Shown piece by piece: positions 1-10,496 of a stretch of DNA of 64,000 nucleotides (its first letter is position 1; each line of letters begins with the position of its first letter). A program made the translations under genes and the position numbers. The notes below the pieces were generated by a model, which saw nothing but the letters and a program-made list of their open reading frames with translations, had not been told where the DNA came from and ran no database searches. This stretch comes from Fragilaria crotonensis. Taxonomy: Eukaryota > Bacillariophyta > Fragilariophyceae > Fragilariales > Fragilariaceae. The stretch lies in NCBI GenBank assembly GCA_022925895.1, contig JAKSYS010000154.1, positions 1-64,000 on the forward strand, given 5' to 3'.

Positions 1-29
1 ACTATACACAATAATCACAGCATTGATCT

Positions 30-252
30 CCTGTCAGGATCCATTCGGAAGTTTCCTGTTTTCGGAAATCAGCATGGGCAAAAGTACAATTGCTTTGGAT
101 TGCGTCACCTCGGAGAAAGTTTCTACTGCACAAATCGACGAATTGCCACACAAATGCATCCAACCAGCCAGTTTGGCAAACTCACAGTCGTGGAGGCAGT
201 TGCCTAGCTTTGATGTGATGGTGTCATGCTTTGTATCACATTTGTTTGACCT
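30..252 (-). pseudogene. Decayed partial copy of the adjacent ankyrin/methyltransferase gene
   Basis: This stretch aligns base by base with about 1302-1510, the part of the neighbouring minus-strand gene that encodes the HLCG...LSPCC core of its methyltransferase domain. Shared blocks include the reverse complement of HLCG-x-x-SICA and of the KAIVL region. The copy has accumulated many substitutions and small indels and has stop codons when read on the minus strand, so it cannot encode the domain. Only this piece is recognisable; nothing matching the ankyrin half is visible. It is most simply a tandem duplication remnant, and it may continue to the left of the window. Confidence 0.75.
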
Positions 253-1141
253 TACTACTTGTCATGAAAATCTCTGTTAGGGTCAGCCAGACCACAATGT
301 GTACAAGGCTCAAGGCCTCATTGTACCCTGGTTTGAAATTAGTTTTATATCACTTGTCCGTTTAACCTGGGAAGATGTGTATCATTTTCAGAACAGTACA
401 GCATCGTTAGACGACGTTTGAATTGTGTTGTGCTCGTGTTCTTTCAATTCTACCAATGATGCGCCATTCAAAATGGTCATGCTGGAGGGGATAATGGGAT
501 TTCTATGGGTTAAGTACCGTCGATTTCTACGAAGCAAAAAGGCATTATATCATCTCGTGCGACAACTGGCCACTTGGCTCCCCGAGGCAAGTGTGATCAA
601 ACAAGATTCTGTTTTGAAAATCCATATGGCTGGATGCACAAGAAAAGGATTTGTTTTCCCACTCTGATCCTTCCGTCATCACCTGATCTTGTGTAACCAC
701 TGGTCACTGCTGGGCACCGCGATGCAAGTGTGAGCCACATCTTATAAGGCGCATCAAACCCCAAGAAACCCTGACAAAACCATTCTTTGCATAGACTCCG
801 CCACTAAAAAATTGAGCCACCTCGTAGGAATCCAGAACCCAGTTCGAGGACTTCTCTACAAGAGCATGTAAGTATTAAAAAAGAGCGCAGGGGCACAGTT
901 ATCATAACCACAAGAATGACACTGCAAAAATTCATCGAACTTCCCTCCACTTGACAATGTTCTCCGGATCTATTTCCAAAGATTTGATAGCCTTAAGTGC
1001 TAATCCAGAGTAAGCCTGTCATAAATCGGACCTTTCTATACACACAATTGTTCCATTGTCATCCTTATTATGGTACTCCACACTAGCAGCATTCATTAGT
1101 TCACAGCGTATAGTCGGTCGATAGCAATGCGCGCTCACACA
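253..1141. other. Intergenic, no supported gene
   Basis: No convincing gene is visible. An 80-codon open frame on the plus strand at 425-667 has no recognisable domain, and its composition does not distinguish it from chance. No structured repeat is evident. Confidence 0.5.
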
Positions 1142-2395
1142 CTAGCGAAATCCCACCAAAACTGTGTTTCTGGATGATATGATGTTTGTGTCTTGTTTCG
1201 AGAAGCAGGTTGTACAGTGCGTCTTTAGTGACTCCAGTAAATAGTCGGACCATATCGCATATTTGTCATGCTCGTCCTTGACGGAAGCCAATTTGTTCAT
1301 CGAGTCAGGATCCATTCGGCAGTTTCCTGTTTTCGGAAAGCAACATGGCGAAAGAACAATCGCTTTGAACTGCGGCATCTTGGAGAAAATTTCTATTGCA
1401 CAAATCGACAAATCGCCGCACAAATGCATACCAACCAGTATCGCAAACTCACAGTCACCGAGGCAGTCGTCGAGTTTCGATATGATGGAGACATGCTTTA
1501 TATCACATTGTAGATACGACAGGTTTCCACCCAAATGGGGAGCGAATTCTTTATTCATCAAGTCAACAGCGATTCCCTTGGAATGCGGATACATCAATCC
1601 AAAGATGGTTGTGGTCAGAGATGACCCGGCGCAAAGGTCGACGAGGGTGACGTTGTTGAGGTCCAATGTCTCCAGTGCCGCAAAGATTGCCCAACTTTCC
1701 GATATCTCCTTTTTTAAATGACGCTTACTGGTCAATACATGATATTCTGGATTGGTTGCAATGAGGCGGCAAGCCTCCGTCCCGAAAAAGCTTGTCACGT
1801 ATTGATTGTCTATCTTCTCGTTCAACATGTAGTCAAGGCGAGTTTTCGATTTGAGTTGGACCCCACAATATGGGCAACATGGATTCGAGGAAGAGCACTG
1901 AGGAGCGCTCGCTTCAATTTTTCGGATCGCATCATGAAGTAGTTCTTTAGATTCGTCGGATGCCAAATCGAGGACAGTCTTTCGGTTTCGCAAACCACGC
2001 TTGCAAGGGTCAGCGCCTTTCGCAAGCAGTGTCGGAACGGCTTTCGGACAAGCCGCAACTGCCACCATCAGCGGCGTGACGCCTTGTTCATTGGATGCAT
2101 TCACATCGATTTCGACGAATGTCTCGAGCAAATAGTGAACGATCTCCATGCGATTCTGAGATAAAGTGGCATGGAGCAAGGTGTCTCTCGACTTGGAAAT
2201 CGGTGAATTAATGTCAAAATTAATTGTCCTTGCGATAGCATCTTGTAGGCCTACGAGGTCGCCTTCCCGAGCACAACGAGCAAGCGGATTCCCATGGCTA
2301 ACAACGCGAACCATGGATTTGGTGGGTTGCGTGGTTGCGACAGCTTGGAACTTAAACTCTCTATCAAGTGTTGGCGTGAACAGCATGCTGACCAT
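1142..2395 (-). CDS. Ankyrin-repeat protein with C-terminal SAM-dependent methyltransferase domain
   Basis: Single-exon, 417 aa. Residues about 35-165 contain ankyrin repeats (TLLHATLSQNRMEIVHYLL; GVTPLMVAVAACPKAVPTLL). A CCPYCG cysteine pair lies near residue 170. Residues about 205-417 look like a class I methyltransferase of the METTL25/TRM13-like superfamily: LVDLCAGSS (motif I, SAM binding), an acidic GIAVDL strand, CDIKHV, then LVGMHLCGDLS and IVLSPCC. The HLCG and SPCC motifs are typical of that superfamily, some members of which modify tRNA or rRNA. The substrate cannot be told from sequence. The start at 2395 gives a full-length ankyrin region; a second Met lies three codons in. A degenerate copy of the methyltransferase core lies downstream at 30-252. 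Confidence 0.82.
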   Translation of the reverse strand: MVSMLFTPTLDREFKFQAVATTQPTKSMVRVVSHGNPLARCAREGDLVGLQDAIARTINFDINSPISKSRDTLLHATLSQNRMEIVHYLLETFVEIDVNASNEQGVTPLMVAVAACPKAVPTLLAKGADPCKRGLRNRKTVLDLASDESKELLHDAIRKIEASAPQCSSSNPCCPYCGVQLKSKTRLDYMLNEKIDNQYVTSFFGTEACRLIATNPEYHVLTSKRHLKKEISESWAIFAALETLDLNNVTLVDLCAGSSLTTTIFGLMYPHSKGIAVDLMNKEFAPHLGGNLSYLQCDIKHVSIISKLDDCLGDCEFAILVGMHLCGDLSICAIEIFSKMPQFKAIVLSPCCFPKTGNCRMDPDSMNKLASVKDEHDKYAIWSDYLLESLKTHCTTCFSKQDTNIISSRNTVLVGFR

Positions 2396-3410
2396 CGCCA
2401 GGGAAGGTGAGTGTATCGGGTTCTGGATACGACATTAGTAAGACTGTACCGTATGTTTATTAGGAGATACAGCACGAGATACTAGTAGTACGCGTTTGAA
2501 CGCAACTGCATACCACGGTACTGAAAGTAGTTAATGGTTAATTGTACTCAGGGTTCCTCACAACTGATCAGTATGATAGTATGATACATACGGATAGAGG
2601 ACGAGTAACTGGTCAGCACTGTACGATAGCAGTACAGCATACATTTTGTACAGTATGCAGTACCTTGTACCAACGTAAGTACATGATTACACAGTATAGT
2701 GTTGTGCTCAGTATTGGTCATCGCATGGTATGTACAGTAGCATTTGTGAAGCAACTGTGCTTACACGAATTGTATTCCATCCAGTAATTGAATGCACAGT
2801 ACATTACTACAGTAGGTGACACTGGTCAACATAAATTACCGTCGTATGTACTGTAGACCTGTAGTACATGTAATCCACGAATCAACAGTGAGTGGTCATA
2901 ATTGACACACACACACACACGCACGCAAATTTGAGCATATGTACTACAGTACTTGTACCAGAGTTGATCACAGGCGCAGGTACTGTACTGTAGTACTGTA
3001 CTGTACTGCTACTGTACTGTACTGTACTGTACTGTATTGTACTGTACTGTACTGTACTGTACTGTACTGTACTGTACTGTACTGTACTGTACTTTACTGT
3101 ACTGTACTGTACTGTACTGTACTGTACTGTACTGTACTGTACTGTACTGTACTGTACTGCACACTGCACAGTGCACAGTGTATCGAGTATGGTACTGCTT
3201 GCACTGTATCATACTATTTATATTTTATCGCAGCTTTAAATTCGCATCGAGAACAGATCTCCTCTGCCATTGGACAAGAAGTTCTCAAAATTGAAGTTCT
3301 CAGTTCTCACTTCTCACACACTCATCGCCACAACATTTCGTTGGCATTTGTCTTCGGTAAACGTAGTTGTGCTTTGAGAAAGAAAGCGCCGTTGCCATCG
3401 ATTCGTTACT
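2396..3410. other. GTAC-rich intergenic region with microsatellites
   Basis: Contains many GTAC/TACTG/AGTACT words, a short (AC)n tract at about 2905-2920, and the pentanucleotide array listed separately. Open frames through the array on both strands are low-complexity artefacts (YCTVL or VQYST repeats). About 3170-3410 is the likely promoter region of the downstream gene. Confidence 0.7.
2981..3158. repeat. (TACTG)n pentanucleotide microsatellite
   Basis: About 35 near-perfect copies of TACTG (equivalently CAGTA on the other strand), interrupted by a few single-base changes. Shorter runs of the same unit occur elsewhere, for example near 22530, so the motif is a general feature of this genome's intergenic DNA. 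Confidence 0.95.
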
Positions 3411-3875
3411 ATGGTTGCACGGGGTCACACTCTTGTGAGAATTCTGGTTCTCCTCCCTGTTCTTTCTGATGCATTCATTCTATCAGGGCCAGAGCGAGGT
3501 GCAACAAGAATTGGCTACTCCAAAAATGACGACCCAGATAACAACGACGATGCCACGATGCTCGATGAATTAGCCTGGCGAGCGGCGAAGATTCGACTTG
3601 AAGATGCCCACACCCGGAGCTTTCTCAAACGGAAGCCGATGAAACTGCGCTATCGAGATGCGCGTCGCTGGGTTCAAGCCAATCTGGGAGCAGAAACGAA
3701 AGATGAGTTCAAAGACATGGTTGCGAACGGCAATCTCCGAACGCCTTACATTCCGAAGAACCCGAGCACTTACTACAGAGAAACCGGTGATTGGATCTCA
3801 TGGGATCATTTTCTAAAAGGTTACTGTGGGGAGGAAGAAACTGGAATCCAACCACGAACAGGGAAGTTTGACTGA
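3411..3875 (+). CDS. Small secreted or plastid-targeted protein with an algal W-x-x-W repeat unit
   Basis: 154 aa, single exon. Residues 1-21 are a hydrophobic signal peptide ending in SDA-F, which resembles the ASAF cleavage motif of diatom plastid presequences. The mature part holds one copy of a motif common in algal and plant proteins: YRDARRWVQANLG, then P-x-x-P-x-x-YY and W-x-SWDHFLKG near residues 105-140. It is sometimes annotated as an integrase-type repeat unit, but its function is unknown. The downstream minus-strand gene is convergent with a gap of about 70 bp. Plastid location is inferred from the presequence only. Confidence 0.72.
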   Translation: MVARGHTLVRILVLLPVLSDAFILSGPERGATRIGYSKNDDPDNNDDATMLDELAWRAAKIRLEDAHTRSFLKRKPMKLRYRDARRWVQANLGAETKDEFKDMVANGNLRTPYIPKNPSTYYRETGDWISWDHFLKGYCGEEETGIQPRTGKFD

Positions 3876-3946
3876 GCGCGGACAACATAACATTAGAGAC
3901 TTCGACATTACTGTACAGTTTACTTGAATGACACTGATATTCCTTT

Positions 3947-5499
3947 CTATAGTTCTTGATGGGTCGTTCTCTTCTGCATGATGAAAATGTGGCCATTGAC
4001 TCCTTTGCCATTTTCATAGCGAAAATTTTCCAAGGGCTCGTAGTGAAATAGGTGCAGGTCATGCTCCTTGCCGATGTCTTCTACGTAGTGACGATTGTGT
4101 GCGAAACGGCCTGAGGCTGTCAATTGCCATCTCCAGTCGGGCTTGGACTCAGCCAGGACTTGCAGCGAATCCCTATCAACATTTTCCAACGTGAAAGCTG
4201 CGAATGCTCCCTCCTCAAGCCCTTCCTGCATGGATTGAAACAACACACCCATATCTCCAAAGTAAATGTAGGAATCGGCGGCAATAATCAACGAGATTGG
4301 TTTCTTCTCCACGAAAACTTGCGTCACATCCCACTATCGTCTCGTTATACAGGTTCGGTCGAAGCTTTCGCGCTTCTTCCAAAATAACTTCTGACAAGTC
4401 GACACCAATCAAGTATTGGCTTACATTGCGGAATTGTTCTCCAACCAAGCCAGTTCCGCATCCGGCATCGACCACTACAGCAAAAGAGTCGAGGCGAGGC
4501 TTCGAAGAAAAGGCTCTATCTGCTGCATGTCGGAGACGCTCATATCCATTGTAGTGCAATTCCTCCACCAGCGAATGCTCGAAGCTGAGAATGGCACAAT
4601 GTCAGATACGATACGACCAGTGATGAGAAAGGGGGAATCAAGACAGTCACTTACTTCTTGGCGTAATCATCAAACAATGATTTAACATACTTGTTTGAGG
4701 CTCGTTTCATGGTAGCATCAGTCGTGAGGGTCGCCAGCATGTGCTTCGCTGATTCGTGATCCGGCTGAAACTGCAACGCCAGTGAAAGAGCATGGCTTGC
4801 CAGCTCTTTGCAGTCAACCTCTTTCTCCGGTTCGTCTGTCATGGCACATTTTCGGGCAGGATTCTCCATGAGAATGTAACCTATTCGATATTGAAGTTCA
4901 GCCAATATGTATTCGGGATGTGCAGGTGCGTCGGTTGGCTCTTGTTCCGACTGTGTCAAAATTTCATAAGCCTTGTTGTAGGCGGCCAGTGCGTCATCTG
5001 ACAAACGTAAGTTTTCCTTCAAAACGGCCCCCAAATTGGCCAATGAACTCCAATGGAGCGGATCAAGCGTATGAGCATACGCATATGAACTTGCTGCTCG
5101 TTTATTATCATCTAGTTCTTGATACACCATACCAAGAAAAAGGAAGCCTGTGCCGCGATGCCATTGGCATCGGAAGTTTCTACACTGTCTTTGAGATCCC
5201 CGATGCCTTGGGTGTAACTCAAGTGCCTTGCGGTAAGCTTCACTCGCATCTTCATTTTGACCAAGAGACGATAAAGATGTCCCCAGGTTTGTGTAAAGGG
5301 AAAGTACGGTGATGAGAGACTGAGGCGAGTCTTGTGGAACCAACAAATCAATTCCTTCTTTATAATGCTCAATGGCGTCTTGGATCTTGTCGCTTGCGAG
5401 GGCGTTGTCACCGAGAGACAAAAAGTCTTCAGGTCGTTTCGCCAGCGTCGACGCGGTAAGTAATATAAATATGAGAATCTTCGTGATGAACGGCGCCAT
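3947..5499 (-). CDS. TPR-containing SAM-dependent methyltransferase, signal peptide-bearing
   Basis: I chose the start at 5499 because it gives a clean signal peptide (MAPFITKILIFILLTASTLA); an upstream in-frame ATG at 5613 is less likely. TPR repeats follow (EDFLSLGDNAL..., TNLGTSLSSLGQNEDASEAY, ASSYAYAHTLDPLHWSSLANLG). A 70-bp intron (4585-4654, GTAAGT...CAG) joins DDYAKN to FEHSLVEELHY, which recreates the F-x-x-HLV-x-x-LGY signature of TPR methyltransferases. Next come VVDAGCGTGLVG (SAM motif I) and LIIAADSYIYFGD. The frame breaks near 4325-4340 (two bases missing or one extra beside a G run). A second local frame disturbance is suspected at about 5150-5200. Homologues are complete in one frame, so these look like sequence errors. 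The methylation target is unknown. Confidence 0.8.
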
Positions 5500-6477
5500 T
5501 TGTTGGTTTATCATTGAGACGAGGAAGCAACCGTCTGATCTCATGAATCTCTGTCGTCCATTGACTTTCAAGGACAAGAATATGATAGGGTAGAGTGCAC
5601 TTGCACCGAGCACCGTGGTACCGGTACTAGTACCTCGTACTCATTTTCATACGAAAAACATCATCACCAGTACTACTGGTAGTACCAGTACCGTTGCCCA
5701 ACCCCCCAACACCAAACACCTATTATGTCGATAGTGATGTACGGAATATGAAATGTGCCTACTCCGCGCTCCGAAGTAACTCCAACGATCGGAGGAAAAC
5801 CTCGGCAAACAGCATGCCCCAAAGGGGCTTGACTGAAGTGCAATGTAAGGCAACAGGATGTGCGTGTGGAATGTGAATTTTGATTGTTCAAATTGAATTC
5901 ACTTCGAGAAGAGAGTAGCTACGAAGATCGAACGCAACACATCGGCAGAGATAGATACCAATTGACCCGATTCGTTGCTTCACCGCGATGTCTTCGGATG
6001 TCTCAGAATTGAATTGAAGTTCAATCCTAGAAATATCCGAACGACTTAAAAGGACACGCACAAAAACATTACGGAGATCGAATGCAATCGAATCACAGCC
6101 GCTGTACCGTAAGGATTCGATCCGTGTTGCATAGCCGAATAAATTTTTTCCTTGTGATTGATTGCAACGCTCGGGGTGAACCGCGACACCGCGACTCATC
6201 AACAGTGAAATGCAAGGGACGTTTGCTATTAGTCAAATTATATTCGTCCAAAGAAGATCATCCCCCTATTCTGTAGCGTGACATTTCCACACAATTCTGG
6301 TAAAACTCGGCGCTTGGAGAGGCCAAGTTCAGTTTGAATCCTCGCCAACATCTTGAAGAACGGAAATCGATCGAATCGATATACGTTCGTAAGGAAGGCC
6401 GCAGCATAGCTGACAGAGGGGTACATTCCAAATGAACGTCGTAACCGACATATCAATGTAGGTGATGGGTGCATGGT
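5500..6477. other. Intergenic, no supported gene
   Basis: GTAC-rich palindromic words cluster at 5610-5700. Minus-strand open frames at 5888-6202 and 6238-6474 have no recognisable domain. A short GATCGAA-type word recurs near 5925 and 6080. Nothing else is visible. Confidence 0.45.
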
Positions 6478-6836
6478 TCAATGAACATGCCTCAAGAACT
6501 CCTTGCGCGCCTCGAATTCTCGAATCGTTTCTTGAAGCAACGTTTCATCAGTGACTCCTGCGAGGTCCGCCATCGGTTCCATTGACGTCGGAGCTTCCCA
6601 GCGGCTTCCACTACTCCAGGAGAATCCTTGAGGGATTCTTCCAATGATACGGAATCGGAAAGGAGAGGAACCAAAACAAAAAGTGCCAGGGAATAAATGA
6701 GGACAAAGATTGCCAAGCAAGATAATGAGTAGAGACCGAATCCGATGTAACTAGACAAGTCCTGATGCATCCCCTTGACAAGGATTCGCCGCCGTCTAGC
6801 GCGTGGCTTCGATCGGTCAGGATCCAATATCATCAT
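6478..6836 (-). CDS. Small single-pass membrane protein, hypothetical
   Basis: A basic N-terminus (KPRARRRR) is followed by a strongly hydrophobic segment (IGFGLYSLSCLAIFVLIYSL and onward) and a helical acidic C-terminus (DLAGVTDETLLQETIREFEA) ending in RHVH. The two halves are in different frames and meet at a run of three G (plus-strand C 6597-6599). One more base there would give a continuous protein of about 120 aa, so I treat it as one gene with a probable one-base sequence error. No family recognised. Confidence 0.5.
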
Positions 6837-7190
6837 GCGTCAGATACAAGACTTCTGCAGGAGAAAGAGAAGGAGATGCTGGGAAACGCTTCGATCTGAG
6901 AGCAATTCAAAACAATGACCGTGCACCGTGCACTCCCTCCACAGCCTCATTCAGTGCAATACCAGTATTTGTATTCGAACTATGCATACGTGTCAATCGC
7001 CTATCATATCATACGAGTCAACCCTGATGCGAGGCATATGTACATGTACCCAGTACTCGTACCTAGTATCATACTGGACTAAATCGGTTGTACTGTACGT
7101 TCCTTTTCTGCGCACTGCGCACCACCACCCTGGAGCAGCGAGCTACAGACCGCGCATTCTTGTTACCCCGCATGTGGAGCCACCACACAA
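6837..7190. other. Shared upstream region of two divergent genes
   Basis: Lies between the 5' ends of the small membrane protein gene and the glutaredoxin gene, so it should contain both promoters. GTAC-rich words occur at 7030-7080. No motif is strong enough to call. Confidence 0.4.
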
Positions 7191-7691
7191 GTGAGCAACA
7201 ACACCATTATCACCATGTTCTCGCGCGTCAACTTGGCCCGCTCCTTGGCTGGACGTTCTGTCTCTGCCTATCGACTACCACAAGCAAGAGTGGCACCTTC
7301 CTTTGCTTTCTTTTCCAGCGATTCGCACGATGACTTTGCCCCGAAACGCAAGGCCAAGATCGACACGCAAGACGAAGCCTTGGCCATGATTGCGGATCAT
7401 ATTCGTGAAAACCCGGTTATGCTGTACATGAAAGGCAGTCCATCCGCACCCATGTGTGGATTCTCCGCTCGGGTGATTCAGACACTCCAAGAACAAGAGG
7501 TAGACTTTGCATCGGTTGATGTGTTGAGCTATCCTGAAATCAGGGAGGGAGTCAAGAAATTCAGTGAATGGCCGACAATTCCACAGCTCTACGTTAAGGG
7601 TGAATTCATTGGAGGGTGTGATATTGTTACCAGCATGCATGAAAGTGGTGAGCTATCGGATTTACTCAAGGACTTCAAAAAGAGTTCGTAG
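7191..7691 (+). CDS. GRX5: Monothiol glutaredoxin, GRX5-like, probably mitochondrial
   Basis: 166 aa, single exon. The active site is CGFS (Cys89), the signature of monothiol glutaredoxins that bind [2Fe-2S] clusters with glutathione. The rest of the family pattern is present: VMLYMKGSP, WPTIPQLYVKGEFIGGCDI (cis-Pro and GG-CD motif) and a C-terminal helix. Residues 1-45 are rich in Arg, Ser and Ala and lack acids, as in a mitochondrial targeting peptide (MFSRVNLARSLAGRSVSAYR). A second Met at 7215 is an equally plausible start. Expected role: passing Fe-S clusters from the ISC scaffold to acceptors in the mitochondrial matrix. The location is inferred. Confidence 0.93.
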   Translation: MSNNTIITMFSRVNLARSLAGRSVSAYRLPQARVAPSFAFFSSDSHDDFAPKRKAKIDTQDEALAMIADHIRENPVMLYMKGSPSAPMCGFSARVIQTLQEQEVDFASVDVLSYPEIREGVKKFSEWPTIPQLYVKGEFIGGCDIVTSMHESGELSDLLKDFKKSS

Positions 7692-8086
7692 GTATGCAAA
7701 GTTCGGTGCGAATGCAGAGCCTCGATTCTGGCGTCGCCAAGGTTCGTTCAGTCGTTCAAATTGAATAGATTACGCATCGTTCTTTGATAGTAGGTGGATA
7801 TGCAACTCTGAAGGGTTTAAACTATTATCAGAGCACTATTTTAAGCCTTTCTAATATCCATTCCATTGTTCTAAAGAGAGACTCATCGGTGCACTGATGC
7901 CAGACCTAACATAGCGGTTTGTAACTTGCTTAAAAATGTTGTTATCATTCCAATAATGAAAAGTGGATGTATGCACTACACAACCATGTCAATGAGTGAG
8001 GCGCAAATTCAAACACGAGTGGTGCAATCCGTAGTCCCTAAGCCTTTCTCATTAGTATGAGCGATCCTGCAACGGCCTTTTCGGGG
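7692..8086. other. Convergent intergenic region
   Basis: Holds the 3' ends of the glutaredoxin gene and the bZIP-PAS gene. The bZIP-PAS reading frame may in truth extend to a stop at 8038. Otherwise A+T-rich with no visible gene. Confidence 0.4.
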
Positions 8087-10496
8087 TCATCGTCGTTTTC
8101 CTCTAGCATTGGCTTCATCTTTTGGATTCCTCTCCTGAGATTCACCTGGTGAGGCTTGAGATGCAAAAGTAGTGATGCTGCTGAGGAGTTGTAGCAATGG
8201 ACGCTTCTTGACTGGACCCCTAAGTGACCCTTGCTCTTCGCTATAACTTTCATTGCCCCCTTCGGCGTCGTCAGTGTTACGCATTGCACGGAATCTAAAT
8301 TCTTCTCCAACCTTCTCGTCTCCATCTCGAATCGGACGAAGACAAAGGAGAAGTTCCTTTACATCATCTTTGCTGACATCATCAACATCATCGCAAGAAC
8401 CAAGGTTTGATGACCTGGAATCCTTGGCTTGATTGGGCGACACGACTGTCAACGCACTAGGTGAAAAGTCGTCAGAAGTTTCATCCTTCAGGGAACGAGT
8501 TCGAATCGAAGACGTAACTTCACACCAAATGGTTGTCAGGTCATCGCGAATAAGGCATATATTACAGGCGGGAGCAAGTGGCTTCGGGCGCAGTCCTGAG
8601 AATGAAAGACTGGTGAGCAACTTCACGAGAGATTCACCGAGGACAGATACAACCGAACTTACCATGTCCACTAGACAGCTCTTCGCCTTCGGACGACTCG
8701 GTATCTTCTCTCGATTCCCGATAGCCAGATTCGTCTGACGAGCTGCCATTACTATTCTTGGGATCAGCAGTCCTCTTCTTTTCATCTTCGCCTTCCATCA
8801 ACAAGTCAGATGAGCTGGTCGAAGAATTGACTTCGAGGTTCTCCAAACTCTTCTGCAATATCGCAGGCCGATGCTGGAGCGACGATAGCCTAGCTCCGGC
8901 ATTGTTTGCTGTGACAGCATCTCCAGTAACATCGTCCTTGTGACAAGACTCTGTTTTAATTGCCTTACTTTTCTCGTTATGCCTCCTGACGTTACGATCA
9001 AGGTTTTCGTTTGCTTTCAAAAGATTCTTGTTTTCTGAGGATGACGACAACGAGTCGTCGCTGCTCGACTGCTTGTTAACCTTTCGTTTTCCCTTGGGTG
9101 AGCGGTTTCGCTCCGAGGAGCTCTCTGACTGCGGCGCTACGCTGCCGATACTGGCAGACTGTGCCCCTTTGATATCATTGTTGCTCGTAGAAAGGTAAGA
9201 GTTTTCCGTTCCCGATTGCTGATTTTCCACCTTGACGATCGACAATGGAGGAAGCGATTGGTCTGAAACAATTGCGGCACCATTGGACGAACCCGATACC
9301 GATTCGAAGGGTGCTTGCCCAGCAGGGGGCGCAGCAGCCGCATGCGCGCTATCAGAGGCTGCGCGTTCTGCAGCAACTAATTCATTCACCAGTTCACTCA
9401 GCGCCTTGCGCGATGACGGTGTTAACAAATCCGATAGATTTGCCCCAACGAGGTCCCTAACTTTGTGTCGGAGAACACGTTCAACCTGCAGGCGAAGTAG
9501 TGTTAGAACAACAGAATCAGCATCGAATCATATCATTGCCAGTGAAACTCACTTGAGCACTGCAGAAAGTGATTTCACCATCAATGGTTATTGCAATAAC
9601 CAGATCCGGTAGCAAAGCCAAAATCATGGCCTGTCTCTTCAATCGAGCGTTGGTCCGAGTCATTTCTTCCACCAAAGCCTTCTTCCTCGCTCTAGAAGTG
9701 CATGCAGATTTGCGATTTGCCACGCGTTTCGCAGTTCGCTTCTCCTCTTTTCGCCGCGCCTCCGCGAGAAGCATGGCCACTGGCTGAGGGATGGCTTGGT
9801 TGGTGTCTCGAAGCATCTGCACATGAGCCTCTAGACGAACACCAGAAGAACAGGAAGTGTGAGTATACCAACGCAGGAACTCGCTACCTCTGATTGTTCG
9901 AATTGCCCGGTGAAACAAGACCACTTACCAAGTTGTTTCAACTTCCAATTCTGTAAGTGCGAGAGCATAGCGTTCGGAGTACTAGCAGGAGGGTTGGCTG
10001 GCACCGCAACCTGAGCTGTCGGCACAGGGGCTCCATGCTGTGCATAGACATTTGAAGTCTGAACCGGCATTCCCAAGAGTGCAGCAAGGTTCGCTGGGAG
10101 TGGAAGCGTCATCTGAGGTGGAGGCGTTGCAGATGGTGGAGGCGGATGATATACAAGTTGATGCTGCTGTCCGGAGGAAGTTGCTGGAGGATGCATAGAT
10201 TGCGCTTGAGACATCGCATGATGTTGTTGCTGCGCCATTTGTTGTGCAGCTGCTGCAGCTACAGTAGCGACCATGGCGGCGGCGTGAGGATTCATGAGAA
10301 GTTGTGAACAAGCAGCATCCATTTGTGCTGCTGGGGGCATCGCAGCAAGCAGATGCTGGTGATGTGCTTGGGCCGCAGGATAGGTCATCGAGTGCAATGG
10401 CTGGACATGTTGGGCAGGTTGATGTTGTGAAGTCGACGGGTGTTGAGCCGCGACAGCTGAACCTGAAGGGCCACTCAATGCCTTATCGCTGCTCAT
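8087..10496 (-). CDS. bZIP-PAS transcription factor, four exons
   Basis: Exons 10496-9929, 9830-9553, 9485-8663 and 8595-8087, with introns of 98, 67 and 67 bp (GTAAGT...CTAG, GTGAGT...GCAG, GTAAGT...TCAG). The joins preserve the frame (KQL-EAHVQ, CSAQ-VERVL, GHG-LRPK). Exon 1 encodes a Gln/His/Ala/Pro-rich region. Exon 2 has the bZIP basic region (KRVANRKSACTSRARKK, the N-x7-R core) and a short zipper running into a PAS domain (LLPDLVIAITIDGEITFCSA; RDLVGANLSDLLTPSSR). Exon 3 is Ser/acid-rich. Exon 4 has LAPACNICLIRDDLTTIWCE, a block I recall beside PAS domains in related algal factors. bZIP-PAS fusions are a known diatom class, probably nuclear regulators responding to a signal; the ligand is unknown. 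The end is uncertain: a shift in an A run near 8115 would extend the C-terminus to 8038 (PMLEENDDDPEKAVAGS). Confidence 0.88.

Noticed and set aside
2939-3469. Long open frames through the (TACTG)n tract on both strands
   Set aside because: A pentamer repeat lacking stops gives open frames in several phases. The translations are pure YCTVL or VQYST repeats.
4325-4345. A 17-bp intron (GTATAACGAGACGATAG) explaining the methyltransferase frame break
   Set aside because: It is far shorter than the other introns here, and conserved sequence reads through it in one frame if two bases are restored.
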